From NCBI GenBank assembly GCA_958295465.1, contig OY282353.1, positions 434,001 to 498,000 on the forward strand: DNA of 64,000 nucleotides. The letters run 5' to 3'. Source of the DNA: an uncultured Gammaproteobacteria bacterium. GTDB taxonomy: Bacteria; Pseudomonadota; Gammaproteobacteria; HK1. Both the position numbers and the translations under genes were made by a program. Every line of letters begins with the position of its first letter. Position 1 is the first letter of the stretch. This document shows, piece by piece, positions 1 through 8,943 of this stretch. The notes under the pieces are model-generated. The model made no database searches and was not told the DNA's origin. It saw only the letters and a list, made by a program, of their open reading frames with translations.

Positions 1-1130
1 TCGAGATCGTCGATTCCGCTCGACAGCTTGCACGCGAAGTAGTAGCGCAGGTACTCGGGATCGAGGTGATCGAGATACGTGCGGGCCTTGACGAAGGTGC
101 CGGTCCGCTTCGACATCTTCTGGCCGTTGACGGTGAGGAAGCCGTGCACGAACACCCCGGTCGGCATGCGGAAACCCGCTCCGTGCAGCATGGCGGGCCA
201 GAACAGGGTGTGGAAGTACGCGATGTCCTTGCCCACGAAATGGTAGAGCTCCACCTCGGAATCCGGGGTCCAGGAGCCGTCGAAGTCGAGGTCCTCGCGC
301 CGCGCGCACAGGTGCCTGAAGCTGCCCATGTATCCGATCGGCGCGTCCAGCCAGACGTAGAAGTATTTCCCGGGGACGTCGGGGATCTCGAACCCGAAGT
401 ACGGAGCGTCGCGCGAGATGTCCCAGTCCTGCAGGCCGGCGTCGAACCACTCGTCCAGCTTGTTGGCGATCTCGGCCTGCACCGGAGGGCGCCCGCCCCG
501 GCCGCCGCCCGCGAGCCACCGCCGCAGCGGTGTCTCGAAATCCGCCAGACGCACGAAATAGTGCTCCGAGGTACGCAGATCGGGCTTCTCTCCCGACAGC
601 ACCGACACCGCGTCGTCGAGGTCCGCCGGGCTGTAGGTCGCACCGCACACCTCGCAGTTGTCCCCGTACTGCCCGGGAGCCCCGCAACTCGGACACGTGC
701 CCTTGACGTAGCGGTCCGGCAGAAACATCTCCTTGACCGGGTCGAACGCCTGCGCGACGTCCTTGCGCACGATGTGCCCGGCCTCCTTCAGCCGCGCGTA
801 GATCAGCTCCGAGCACGCGCGGTTCTCCGGTGAATGGGTGGTGTGGTAGTTGTCGAACGAGATCCCGAAGTCCCGGAAGTCGGCCCGATGCTCCTCGCCG
901 ATGGTCTCGATGAGCGCCTCCGGGGTCATCCCCTCCTGCTCGGCCTTGAGCATGATCGGCGTGCCGTGCCCGTCGTCGGCGCATACGTACGCGCAGCGAT
1001 GGCCGAGCCCGCGCTGGAACCGCACCCAGATGTCGGTCTGGACGTACTCGACCAGATGCCCGATGTGGATGGGGCCGTTCGCGTAGGGCAGCGCGCTCGT
1101 CACCAGGAGCGTGCGGGTCGATGAAGACAT
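1..1130 (-). CDS. metG: Methionyl-tRNA synthetase (C-terminal part outside window)
   Basis: Charges tRNA-Met with methionine in the cytoplasm. Reading leftwards from the ATG at 1130, the protein opens with a Rossmann-type class I synthetase core. The HIGH signature (IHIGH) lies at residues 21-25, a zinc-knuckle insert (CPSC...CEVC) follows in the middle, and the KMSKR signature falls near residue 335. About 376 codons are inside the window and the frame is still open at base 1, so the anticodon-binding part lies outside. The start is chosen because the HIGH motif sits at the usual distance from it. A tRNA-Ser gene lies about 270 bases upstream on the same strand; nothing was recognised in that gap. 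Housekeeping gene; identity is certain, the 3' end is unseen. Confidence 0.95.
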   Translation of the reverse strand, partial: MSSSTRTLLVTSALPYANGPIHIGHLVEYVQTDIWVRFQRGLGHRCAYVCADDGHGTPIMLKAEQEGMTPEALIETIGEEHRADFRDFGISFDNYHTTHSPENRACSELIYARLKEAGHIVRKDVAQAFDPVKEMFLPDRYVKGTCPSCGAPGQYGDNCEVCGATYSPADLDDAVSVLSGEKPDLRTSEHYFVRLADFETPLRRWLAGGGRGGRPPVQAEIANKLDEWFDAGLQDWDISRDAPYFGFEIPDVPGKYFYVWLDAPIGYMGSFRHLCARREDLDFDGSWTPDSEVELYHFVGKDIAYFHTLFWPAMLHGAGFRMPTGVFVHGFLTVNGQKMSKRTGTFVKARTYLDHLDPEYLRYYFACKLSSGIDDL

Positions 1131-1399
1131 GGAAGCGATACCGTTGCGTCGCCGGGGGACGGATGTCCGCGTACGTTAGCATCGTCGCACGCGGGCGGGG
1201 TCATGTCGTTCCCGTTCGGCAGGCCGCGGGCCGCTCCTCGCGATTCCGCTCGTGGATGGCGGGCCGGACGAACGCCGCCGCTCGGTCCCCGGTGGATGTT
1301 CGGAGCGAGAAGCGGAGCTCGCGCAGACTCGGGATGATCGGCAACCCGAATCGTCTTCTTCAGAAATTCCTTGAGCTGCAGTCGGTTGCGCGCGTGGTA

Positions 1400-1487
1400 T
1401 GGCGGTGGGGGTGGGATTCGAACCCACGGAGCCTCGCGGCTCGCTGGTTTTCAAGACCAGAGCTTTCGACCACTCAGCCACCCCACC
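1400..1487 (-). tRNA. tRNA-Ser (anticodon UGA)
   Basis: Read on the minus strand, a seven-pair acceptor stem GGTGGGG/CCCCACC encloses a D arm, an anticodon stem CTGGT/ACCAG with loop CTTGAAA (anticodon TGA), a long variable arm typical of class II tRNAs, and a T arm GTGGG-TTCGAAT-CCCAC. The discriminator is G and CCA is encoded at 1400-1402. The long variable arm and the UGA anticodon both indicate serine, reading UCA-type codons. Confidence 0.96.
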
Positions 1488-1660
1488 GGGCCCGGAGATT
1501 GCAAACTGATTGCAACTGGTGGCGGTCGTCTTCGATCACGGTTCGGACAATCGAGCGGCAGCAAGCATATCGCAGGAGCCCAACGGCTTGAAGCGCACCA
1601 TCGCCACACCCGAATCCACGGCTCCGGGACCACCGCGTGAATTCCTCCGGCCCGAAACGT

Positions 1661-1702
1661 CAACGTCGAGTCTTTTCCAATACGAAGATGAGCCTGAAGG
1701 GA
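1661..1702 (+). repeat. Left terminal inverted repeat of the insertion sequence
   Basis: Matches the reverse complement of 3239-3279 with a few mismatches and small gaps; shared blocks are CAACG, CGAGTCTT, TCCAA and GATGAGCCTGAAGGGAG. Confidence 0.7.
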
Positions 1703-1919
1703 GAGAGGTAGAAGGAGCGGTAGGCGGAGTTGGGTGAGTGAATGGAAGGGGGATGTTGAAGGGCACGAAGGACCTGTGCAAGCCCTGAGCGGTCCCCTGC
1801 TCGGGTGCTGAGGGGGGGGACGATGGGACAGGGGAGGCGTTGGGGAGAGTGGAGTGGCAACAGAGGGGGCCACCGCCCGGATGAGGCCGGACGGTGGATT
1901 GTGCGGGTGGGGTGGAGGG

Positions 1920-3182
1920 TCAGGCCGCGTCGCGCCAAGCGCGCCCGATGGTGCGGAACAGGGCGTCGCGGGCATCGTTGAGCGCGTGGGCGGCCTCGAG
2001 GTCACTGACGGCGTGGGCGAGGGCGTCGAGTTGGTCGAAGGTGACGCCGGGGTTGAGGAAGCGCTCGGCGTTGTCGAGGGACTTGAGCTTGTCGTAGGGG
2101 GTCATCACGTCGCTGTCGCGGTAGCGCTTCGTGACCCGCCCCTTGTCGTCGAGTGTGTCGGCGGGGAACAGGCAGGGGCGGTGGGTGTTGAGGAAGGGCG
2201 AGAGCACGTGCTGGGTGAACTCGTTGACCACAGGTGCGAGACGGCGCGGGATGTGGCCGTGGCCGAGGTGCTTGCGCACCACGCTGGCGTTCTTGCTCTC
2301 GGCGAGGGCGTTGTCGTTGCAGTGGCGGGGGCGGGATTTGGTGAACGTCCCGATGCGCAGCTTGTTGAGCAGGGCGGCGACGCGGTGGTTGATGTACTCG
2401 GAACCGTTGTCGGCGTGAATGCCCTGAATCACGAAGGGAAACGCCTTGATGAGCCCTTCGAGCACCGGCAGCAGGAAGCGCTCGGAGATGGCCTCCACGG
2501 TCCCCACGAACTGGAACTGGGTCACCTCATCGACCGCGTTGATGTGGTAGACGCCCTTGGCGCCGTCCTGGTCGCCCTGGTGCACGGTATCGACGCGCAC
2601 ATAGCCGGGTTGGCCGTCAGGCTGGGGCTTGCGCCGTTGCCCGATGGTGCGGTGTGTCGCCTGGGTCTTGGCCACCACCGTGCGCCGGCGCCGATACGTC
2701 ACCGACCGGCGCAGATTGTACAAGTGACCGTTCGACAGCCCCGCCAAACGCTCGAATCGCTCATCGCCGAACACCGCATACTGACGCCGCATCAGCGCCC
2801 GCGTCGCCGGCCCCGACATCTGGCCCAACGCCGCGTCCACCGCCGCCAGTTGCCGAATGTCGGCCCGCGTGTAGCGCCGCTCGAAGGGGCACGCCGGAGC
2901 GCCACCGCGCCGGTCCTCGATGCGCCCGGTCTCGCGATGCTGGCCTATCAGCCGGGTCAGTTGCGCCCTCGACAGCCCTGTCACCTTCGCCAAGTAGCGC
3001 CTGACCAGCCCCTTGTCGGGCTTGCCCAATCTCTCATAGCTCAACCGCACCAGCGTGCGGCGCACGAACTCGTAGACGGACTCCCGGTCGGCTCCCGTGA
3101 AGTCCACCGCCTCGCTGCCCTCGACGAAGGCACGCACCTGGTCCAGCGTCCGGACCCGTTCGGTCTGTAGCGTCACGATCAT
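1920..3182 (-). CDS. DDE (rve-type) transposase of the insertion sequence
   Basis: A 420-residue transposase. The N-terminal 170 residues contain helix-turn-helix-like segments (around residues 65-80 and 145-165) that should bind the element ends. An integrase-core catalytic domain follows, with the acidic triad visible as D198 (VRVDTVHQG), D258 (HADNGSEY) and E295 (ALAESKN); D258 to E295 is 36 residues apart, close to the D-D-35-E spacing. The C-terminal part is a typical beta-strand tail. The frame is intact with no frameshift, so the enzyme may be active. It is the only gene in the element and needs no programmed shift, unlike most IS3 members. The architecture suggests an IS481- or IS1202-like group, but I cannot fix the family from sequence alone. 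Confidence 0.85.
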   Translation of the reverse strand: MIVTLQTERVRTLDQVRAFVEGSEAVDFTGADRESVYEFVRRTLVRLSYERLGKPDKGLVRRYLAKVTGLSRAQLTRLIGQHRETGRIEDRRGGAPACPFERRYTRADIRQLAAVDAALGQMSGPATRALMRRQYAVFGDERFERLAGLSNGHLYNLRRSVTYRRRRTVVAKTQATHRTIGQRRKPQPDGQPGYVRVDTVHQGDQDGAKGVYHINAVDEVTQFQFVGTVEAISERFLLPVLEGLIKAFPFVIQGIHADNGSEYINHRVAALLNKLRIGTFTKSRPRHCNDNALAESKNASVVRKHLGHGHIPRRLAPVVNEFTQHVLSPFLNTHRPCLFPADTLDDKGRVTKRYRDSDVMTPYDKLKSLDNAERFLNPGVTFDQLDALAHAVSDLEAAHALNDARDALFRTIGRAWRDAA

Positions 3183-3209
3183 CCTCCGATGATCCCAGAC
3201 CCCGCGCTA

Positions 3210-3279
3210 CAGGCTCACTTCTCGTTGGATTCACACCCTCCCTTCAGGCTCATCTCTCGTTGGACAAGACTCGTCGTTG
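3210..3279 (+). repeat. Right terminal inverted repeat plus subterminal direct copy
   Basis: Two direct copies of the motif CAGGCTCA-(C/T)CTCGTTGGA lie about 37 bases apart (near 3210 and 3246). The outer copy pairs with the left end of the element. Two tandem ends on one side may give the transposase a second binding site. Confidence 0.6.
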
Positions 3280-3388
3280 AAACGAGCGCTCCTTGGAGTA
3301 TGATCCGGGGGGAACGAATTCGATTCGGTGCCGTCAGTACGTTCCACAACGGCGAAATTCATCCGAAATTTCAGGAGGTTGACTCACC

Positions 3389-4066
3389 ATGGCATCATTC
3401 GAACCAACCGTGATCCGCACGCCGCGCACCGGGGCGGTGCTTGCGACCAACAAGCTGATCCGAAACACCTACACCCTCCTCGCGATGACGCTGGCGTTCA
3501 GCGCCCTGACCGCCGGCATCGCGATGATGATCAACATGCCGCCCTTGCACTGGCTGCTGACCATCGGCGGCTACTTCGGGTTGCTGTTCCTGACCGCCAA
3601 GACCGCCAACAGCGCGATGGGGCTGGTAAGCGTCTTCGCACTGACCGGGTTCATGGGCCTGACCCTCGGCCCGATCCTCAACTTCTACGTGCATGCGTTC
3701 TCCAACGGCCCTCAACTCGTCATGATGGCGTTCGGCGGGACCGCGGCGATCTTCCTCGGCCTTTCGGGCTACGCGCTGACCACGAGGCGGGACTTCAGCT
3801 TCCTCGGCGGTTTCCTGATGGTCGGAATCCTGGTCGCGTTCCTCGCCGGCATCGCGGCGCTCGTGTTCTCGATTCCCGCGCTCTCGCTCGCGGTGTCCGC
3901 GATGTTCATCCTGCTGATGTCCGGCTTCATCCTGTACCAGACGAGCCAGCTCGTACACGAGCCGAACACGAACTACATCCTCGCGACGGTGAGCCTGTAC
4001 GTCTCGATCTACAATCTGTTCACGTCCCTGCTCTACCTCTTCGGGATATTCGGCGGCGACGACTGA
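3389..4066 (+). CDS. yccA: BI-1/YccA family inner-membrane protein
   Basis: A 225-residue protein with seven hydrophobic segments and almost no loops, the size and shape of the Bax-inhibitor-1 (TMBIM) family; E. coli YccA, which modulates FtsH, is about 219 residues. The N-terminus (about 25 residues) is polar, then helices begin at the TYTLLAMTLAFSALTAG segment. The C-terminal acidic GGDD tail and the NTNYILATVSLYVSIYN helix carry the conserved family pattern. A strong AGGAGG-like site (TCAGGAGG) sits eight bases before the ATG, supporting this start. It stands alone as a monocistron, ended by a strong hairpin at 4096. Role inferred from the family: membrane protein quality control or ion leak; the substrate is unknown. 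Confidence 0.88.
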   Translation: MASFEPTVIRTPRTGAVLATNKLIRNTYTLLAMTLAFSALTAGIAMMINMPPLHWLLTIGGYFGLLFLTAKTANSAMGLVSVFALTGFMGLTLGPILNFYVHAFSNGPQLVMMAFGGTAAIFLGLSGYALTTRRDFSFLGGFLMVGILVAFLAGIAALVFSIPALSLAVSAMFILLMSGFILYQTSQLVHEPNTNYILATVSLYVSIYNLFTSLLYLFGIFGGDD

Positions 4067-4095
4067 GCCGTATCCGTTTCACGCCGCAGCGGCTG

Positions 4096-4131
4096 ACGAA
4101 ACGCCCCGGGCTTGCCCCCGGGGCGTTTCGT
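4096..4131 (+). terminator. Hairpin terminator after yccA
   Basis: A perfect 15-base stem (ACGAAACGCCCCGGG with its complement) closes a six-base loop 30 bases after the yccA stop. The arm ends in TTTCGT rather than a clean T run. It could also protect against read-through from serS on the other strand. Confidence 0.8.
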
Positions 4132-4250
4132 ATCTGCGCCTGATGTCGCCGGCGACAACGAGGTAGCCCGCCGCCGGATTTCGCCGTCGAACCGCTCACG
4201 CAGGATTCACGAGCTCGGAGCTCGATACGTCCGGAAGTCCGCGGGATGGA

Positions 4251-4268
4251 TTCCCGCTTGTGCGGGAA
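4251..4268. repeat. REP-like TTCCCGC/GCGGGAA palindrome
   Basis: A seven-base stem TTCCCGC...GCGGGAA with a four-base loop, followed by TGACG, is a common dispersed palindromic repeat in proteobacterial intergenic DNA. It sits in the 245-base gap between the yccA terminator and the serS stop, where I see nothing else. Confidence 0.5.
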
Positions 4269-4376
4269 TGACGCCGCCGGCGGAGCAATGACCACCGGTG
4301 CGGCAATGGACTCGGCAGGTCGAGCGGCCCGGCATGGAACGTCGGTGCGGCGCGCCGGGCCGGCCAGGTCTTCGCG

Positions 4377-5894
<1,518 letters not shown>

Positions 5895-5911
5895 CTACGC
5901 CGGGTCAGCCA

Positions 5912-7300
5912 CTATTCCCCTCCGCGGCGCCGTTTCGCCCGCGCGGCCTCGTCGAGCGCCCGCAACCGCCGGAGCTTCTCGCCGATGCGTTCCTCCAACC
6001 CGCGCCCGACCGGTTCATAGTAACGCCTTTGCTGCAGTGCGTCAGGCAGGTAGTGCTCGCCGGCCGCGTAGCCCTCGGGCTCGTCGTGGGCATAGCGGTA
6101 GCCCTCGCCGTGCCCCAGCGATTCGAGCAGCCGGGTCGGGGCGTTGCGCAGGTGCTTCGGCACCTCCAGCGAGCCGTGCTCTCGCGCATCCCGCAACGCC
6201 GCACCGAACGCGGTGCAGACCGCGTTGCTCTTCGGCGCGCAGGCCATGTACACGGCGGCGTGCGCGAGGGCCAACTCTCCCTCCGGGCTCCCCAGCCGCT
6301 CCTGGACCTCCCATGCGTCGAGCCCCAGGGTGAGCGCCCTCGGGTCCGCGTTGCCGACGTCCTCGGAGGCGATGCGCACGAGGCGCCGCGCGAGGTAGAG
6401 GGGGTCGCATCCGCCGTCGAGCATCCGCGCGAGCCAGTACAGCGCTCCGTCGGGGCTCGATCCGCGGATCGCCTTGTGCAGCGCGGAGATCTGGTCATAG
6501 AACGCATCGCCCCCCTTGTCGAAGCGCCGTCCCGAACCGCCTTCGAGCACCCGCAGCACCGCTTCCTCGGCCAGGATGCGCGCACCGTCCGGACCGTCCG
6601 TGGCGAGATCCGCGGCGATCTCCAACAGGTTCAGTGCGCGCCGGGCGTCGCCGTCGGCGACCTCGGCAAGCAACCGGCGCAGCCCCGGCGCCATCCCGAT
6701 CCGCATCGCGCCGAGCCCGCGTTCGGCGTCCGCGAGCGCCCGATCGATCACGGATTCGATCGCGCCGGCGTCCAGCGCCTCCAGGACGTAGACCCGCGCC
6801 CGGGACAGCAGCGCGTTGTTGAGCTCGAACGAGGGGTTCTCCGTGGTCGCCCCCACGAAGATGACCGTCCCGTCCTCCACGTGCGGCAGGAATGCGTCCT
6901 GCTGGCTCTTGTTGAAGCGGTGCACCTCGTCGACGAAGAGCACGCAGTCTTCCCCCTGCTCCGCGCGGCGGCGCTTCGCCTCGGCGACGACCTCGCGGAT
7001 CTCCTTCACCCCGGACAGCACCGCCGAGAGCGCGAGGAAGCGTGCGTTCGCGTACGCGGCGACCAGCCGTCCCAGGGTCGTCTTCCCGGTGCCGGGCGGC
7101 CCCCAGAAGATCATCGAGTGGGCGCGGCCCGCCTCGATCGCGACGCGCAACGGCCTGCCGGGGCCGAAGAGGTGCGCCTGCCCCACCAGCTCGTCGAGGG
7201 TGCGGGGCCTCATGCGATCGGCAAGGGGCCGCGTTGCATCGGCGGCCGGTTCGAAGAGTGCTTTCTGACTGGTCACGGCCACTTGGCGGCGCCCCGGCAT
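5912..7300 (-). CDS. rarA: Replication-associated recombination protein A (AAA+ ATPase)
   Basis: A 462-residue clamp-loader-like AAA+ protein that acts at stalled replication forks. The Walker A motif GPPGTGKTT is near residues 68-76 and the Walker B/DEVH motif near residue 122. Sensor residues follow in FVGATTENPSFELN, and the C-terminal tetramerisation and lid domain ends at the stop. The conserved segment LDELVGQAHLFGPGRPLR sits upstream of Walker A. The ATG at 7300 is used; a GTG start eight codons further in is possible. In the usual gammaproteobacterial order lolA directly precedes this gene; here a toxin-antitoxin pair has been inserted, ending only 10 bases before rarA, so rarA may now be co-transcribed with it. 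Confidence 0.94.
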   Translation of the reverse strand: MPGRRQVAVTSQKALFEPAADATRPLADRMRPRTLDELVGQAHLFGPGRPLRVAIEAGRAHSMIFWGPPGTGKTTLGRLVAAYANARFLALSAVLSGVKEIREVVAEAKRRRAEQGEDCVLFVDEVHRFNKSQQDAFLPHVEDGTVIFVGATTENPSFELNNALLSRARVYVLEALDAGAIESVIDRALADAERGLGAMRIGMAPGLRRLLAEVADGDARRALNLLEIAADLATDGPDGARILAEEAVLRVLEGGSGRRFDKGGDAFYDQISALHKAIRGSSPDGALYWLARMLDGGCDPLYLARRLVRIASEDVGNADPRALTLGLDAWEVQERLGSPEGELALAHAAVYMACAPKSNAVCTAFGAALRDAREHGSLEVPKHLRNAPTRLLESLGHGEGYRYAHDEPEGYAAGEHYLPDALQQRRYYEPVGRGLEERIGEKLRRLRALDEAARAKRRRGGE

Positions 7301-7310
7301 GACACGGTAT

Positions 7311-7814
7311 TCAGTGTTCGCCGGCCAAGTCGAGAATCATCCGGCGAGTCGCGGTATCAAGCCGAAATTGCAATGCCGCAAGACGATCCAGGACAGTCCG
7401 AACCGAGTCGAGAAGACCGCGCTCCTTCGACAGCAGCAAGATACCCAGTGTACCCGTGATTTCCAGCCCCACCGCGACAGCGTGTCGGCGCGCATCATGG
7501 TCGTCCAGTACGAGCAGATGATCCGGCGCCTCCAAGCCCAAAGCGAGGACTTCCTTCTCTCCGCTGCCCAGACCTTTGACGAGCGGCAGCAACTTGCGAT
7601 CACGCACCGATCGCATCGTTACCCAGGGGAGTTCCTCAAATTCCGGCAGGTGGATGCCTCGCCTTCTGCCTTCGGCCAACTCGGTAACCACGGCCGACGG
7701 CACCTGCACCGACCCGAACAGGGCCGGCAGCAGGTAAAGCAGGCCCGCCTGATGCAAGTACTGCAACGGCGACGTGTTACAGATGACGTCGGGCACTGGC
7801 CAAGTCGCGTTCAA
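7311..7814 (-). CDS. DUF3368 PIN-like toxin
   Basis: A 167-residue protein of the DUF3368 family, PIN-fold proteins usually paired with a UPF0175 antitoxin. The family landmarks are visible: ICNTSPLQYLHQ near the start (first acidic pocket region), GSGEKEVLALGLE in the middle, and the VLDDHDARRHA...LEITGTLGILL block, where the acidic residues of a PIN nuclease lie. RNA cleavage is inferred from the fold and has not been shown for every member. It overlaps the end of its antitoxin gene by 38 bases and stops 10 bases before rarA, so the pair sits inside the lolA-rarA interval on the same strand. The frame is intact. Confidence 0.82.
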   Translation of the reverse strand: MNATWPVPDVICNTSPLQYLHQAGLLYLLPALFGSVQVPSAVVTELAEGRRRGIHLPEFEELPWVTMRSVRDRKLLPLVKGLGSGEKEVLALGLEAPDHLLVLDDHDARRHAVAVGLEITGTLGILLLSKERGLLDSVRTVLDRLAALQFRLDTATRRMILDLAGEH

Positions 7815-8043
7815 GCTCTTCCCTGGACAAGTTGAACGTGTCGACGCCGTAGTCCGCCAACTTGGTCAAGAACAACGGCTTGGGTACGTTCGCCAGCTCC
7901 GCGGCCGCGCCGGTGGACAACCGGCCCATTTCGTAGAGCTTGACTGCGATGAGGATCTTCGCCTCTTCGCAGAACTCCTCCGGGGTAAGACCCAAGGCCA
8001 GGAGAACGTCATCGCCGTAGTCGATGGTCAACGATCTCGTCAT
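7777..8043 (-). CDS. UPF0175 family antitoxin
   Basis: An 88-residue protein from the ATG at 8043 (MTRSLTIDYGDDVLLALGL). The family hallmark is an N-terminal beta segment followed by LTPEEFCEEAKILIAVKLYEMGRLSTGAAAELA, a helix-turn-helix-like element, and a C-terminal tail that ends in ELERDLASARRHL and should contact the toxin. A longer frame starts at 8076, but the motif alignment favours 8043. It is the first gene of the pair with the DUF3368 toxin, and such antitoxins normally bind DNA and repress their own promoter. The 190 bases upstream, up to the end of lolA, are the probable promoter region. Confidence 0.8.
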   Translation of the reverse strand: MTRSLTIDYGDDVLLALGLTPEEFCEEAKILIAVKLYEMGRLSTGAAAELANVPKPLFLTKLADYGVDTFNLSREELERDLASARRHL

Positions 8044-8235
8044 TGCGGAATCCCCATCTTTCGCGTAACTACTCACGCCATCTTGGCGACATTATCAAGG
8101 CGGATGGACGACGTGGGGTCCCGGAGCAGCCGAGAGCTGTTCCCGAGTGTATGAGATTGTTCTTGACGGCATAGCTGAGGTGGACAGCGCCGCGTCGGCG
8201 TCGAAGTGGCGGGTGCGTTCGCGGCTGACCACCAG

Positions 8236-8868
8236 TCAGCGGCCGGCGTCGATGACGTCGACGCCGGCAGGGGGCGTGAACGTGAAGGCGCCGGCCGGAA
8301 CCGCCGGTTGCCGGCGGATGTCGGTGAACGTGATCAGGGTCGTCTGGCCGAACTGGTCGACGAGTTCCATGCGGCGGAGCTCGCCGCCGGCGAACGCGAG
8401 CCGGATGAGGGTGAACGGAGCGTCCTCGATCTTGGGCTCGAGGGCGAATGCGTCGTAACCCGCGCCGGTATCGAGCGCTTCGACCCGAAACTGCTCTTCC
8501 ACCGGTCGGCCGGTGGCCAGCAGCACCGCGGGGGTCGAGCCGAGCGCGGCGTCGACGTCGCGCACCGTGACCTGGGCGAGCTCGGGATCGTGGATCCACA
8601 CCCTCGCACCGTCACCGACGATGAGCTGCGGCGGGTCCGAGTAATCGAATCGAAAGCGCCCCGGGCGGTCGATCAGCACCGTTCCCCTGGCTCGCTCGAT
8701 CAGGTTGCGCCGTTCGTCGAACAGGCGTTGCTCGAATAGCGCCGACACGGTGTCGAACCCGGAGAGATAGCCATCCAGCCGCGCCGCCGCGTCCGCGAGC
8801 ACGGCGGTGAAGTACATCGAGAGCAACCCGGCTCCGAGAAGCCGCCCGAATCGAAATTCCATGGCCAT
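8236..8868 (-). CDS. lolA: Outer-membrane lipoprotein carrier LolA
   Basis: A periplasmic chaperone that ferries lipoproteins from the LolCDE complex to LolB in the outer membrane. From the ATG at 8868 the product has a signal peptide (short basic start, hydrophobic GRLLGAGLLSMYFTAVL, cleavage after LADA), then the beta-barrel half-shell fold with GYLSGFDTVSALFEQ, GRFRFDYSDPPQLIVGDG and VWIHDPELAQVTVRD, which are classic LolA positions. The C-terminus has the TLITFTDIRRQPAVPAGAFTF segment. An upstream ATG at 8898 would lengthen the leader; 8868 gives a normal signal peptide. It follows ftsK by about 75 bases, the usual neighbour order. Its downstream link to rarA is broken by an inserted toxin-antitoxin pair. 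Confidence 0.93.
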   Translation of the reverse strand: MAMEFRFGRLLGAGLLSMYFTAVLADAAARLDGYLSGFDTVSALFEQRLFDERRNLIERARGTVLIDRPGRFRFDYSDPPQLIVGDGARVWIHDPELAQVTVRDVDAALGSTPAVLLATGRPVEEQFRVEALDTGAGYDAFALEPKIEDAPFTLIRLAFAGGELRRMELVDQFGQTTLITFTDIRRQPAVPAGAFTFTPPAGVDVIDAGR

Positions 8869-8943
8869 CGTTTCCGGGTGACGAGCTTCGCTTCCCATCG
8901 CGAGCCCGGCGACGCGGCATCGTGCCCGTGCGCCGGCGGCCGG

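Larger units (their letters stand above)
1661..3279 (-). mobile_element. Complete insertion sequence with one DDE transposase
   Basis: A single transposase gene is bracketed by imperfect inverted repeats of about 40 bases, read outward to CAACG near 1661 and CGTTG near 3279. The best-conserved core is GATGAGCCTGAAGGGAG. The right side carries a second, subterminal copy of the end motif (AGGCTCA...TCTCGTTGG) about 35 bases inside the outer one. About 220 bases left of the gene are non-coding. The exact ends and any target duplication are unclear because similarity between the two flanks fades gradually. A solo copy of the right-end motif lies at about 22866, so relatives of this element were active elsewhere in the window. 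The IS family is not certain. Confidence 0.8.
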
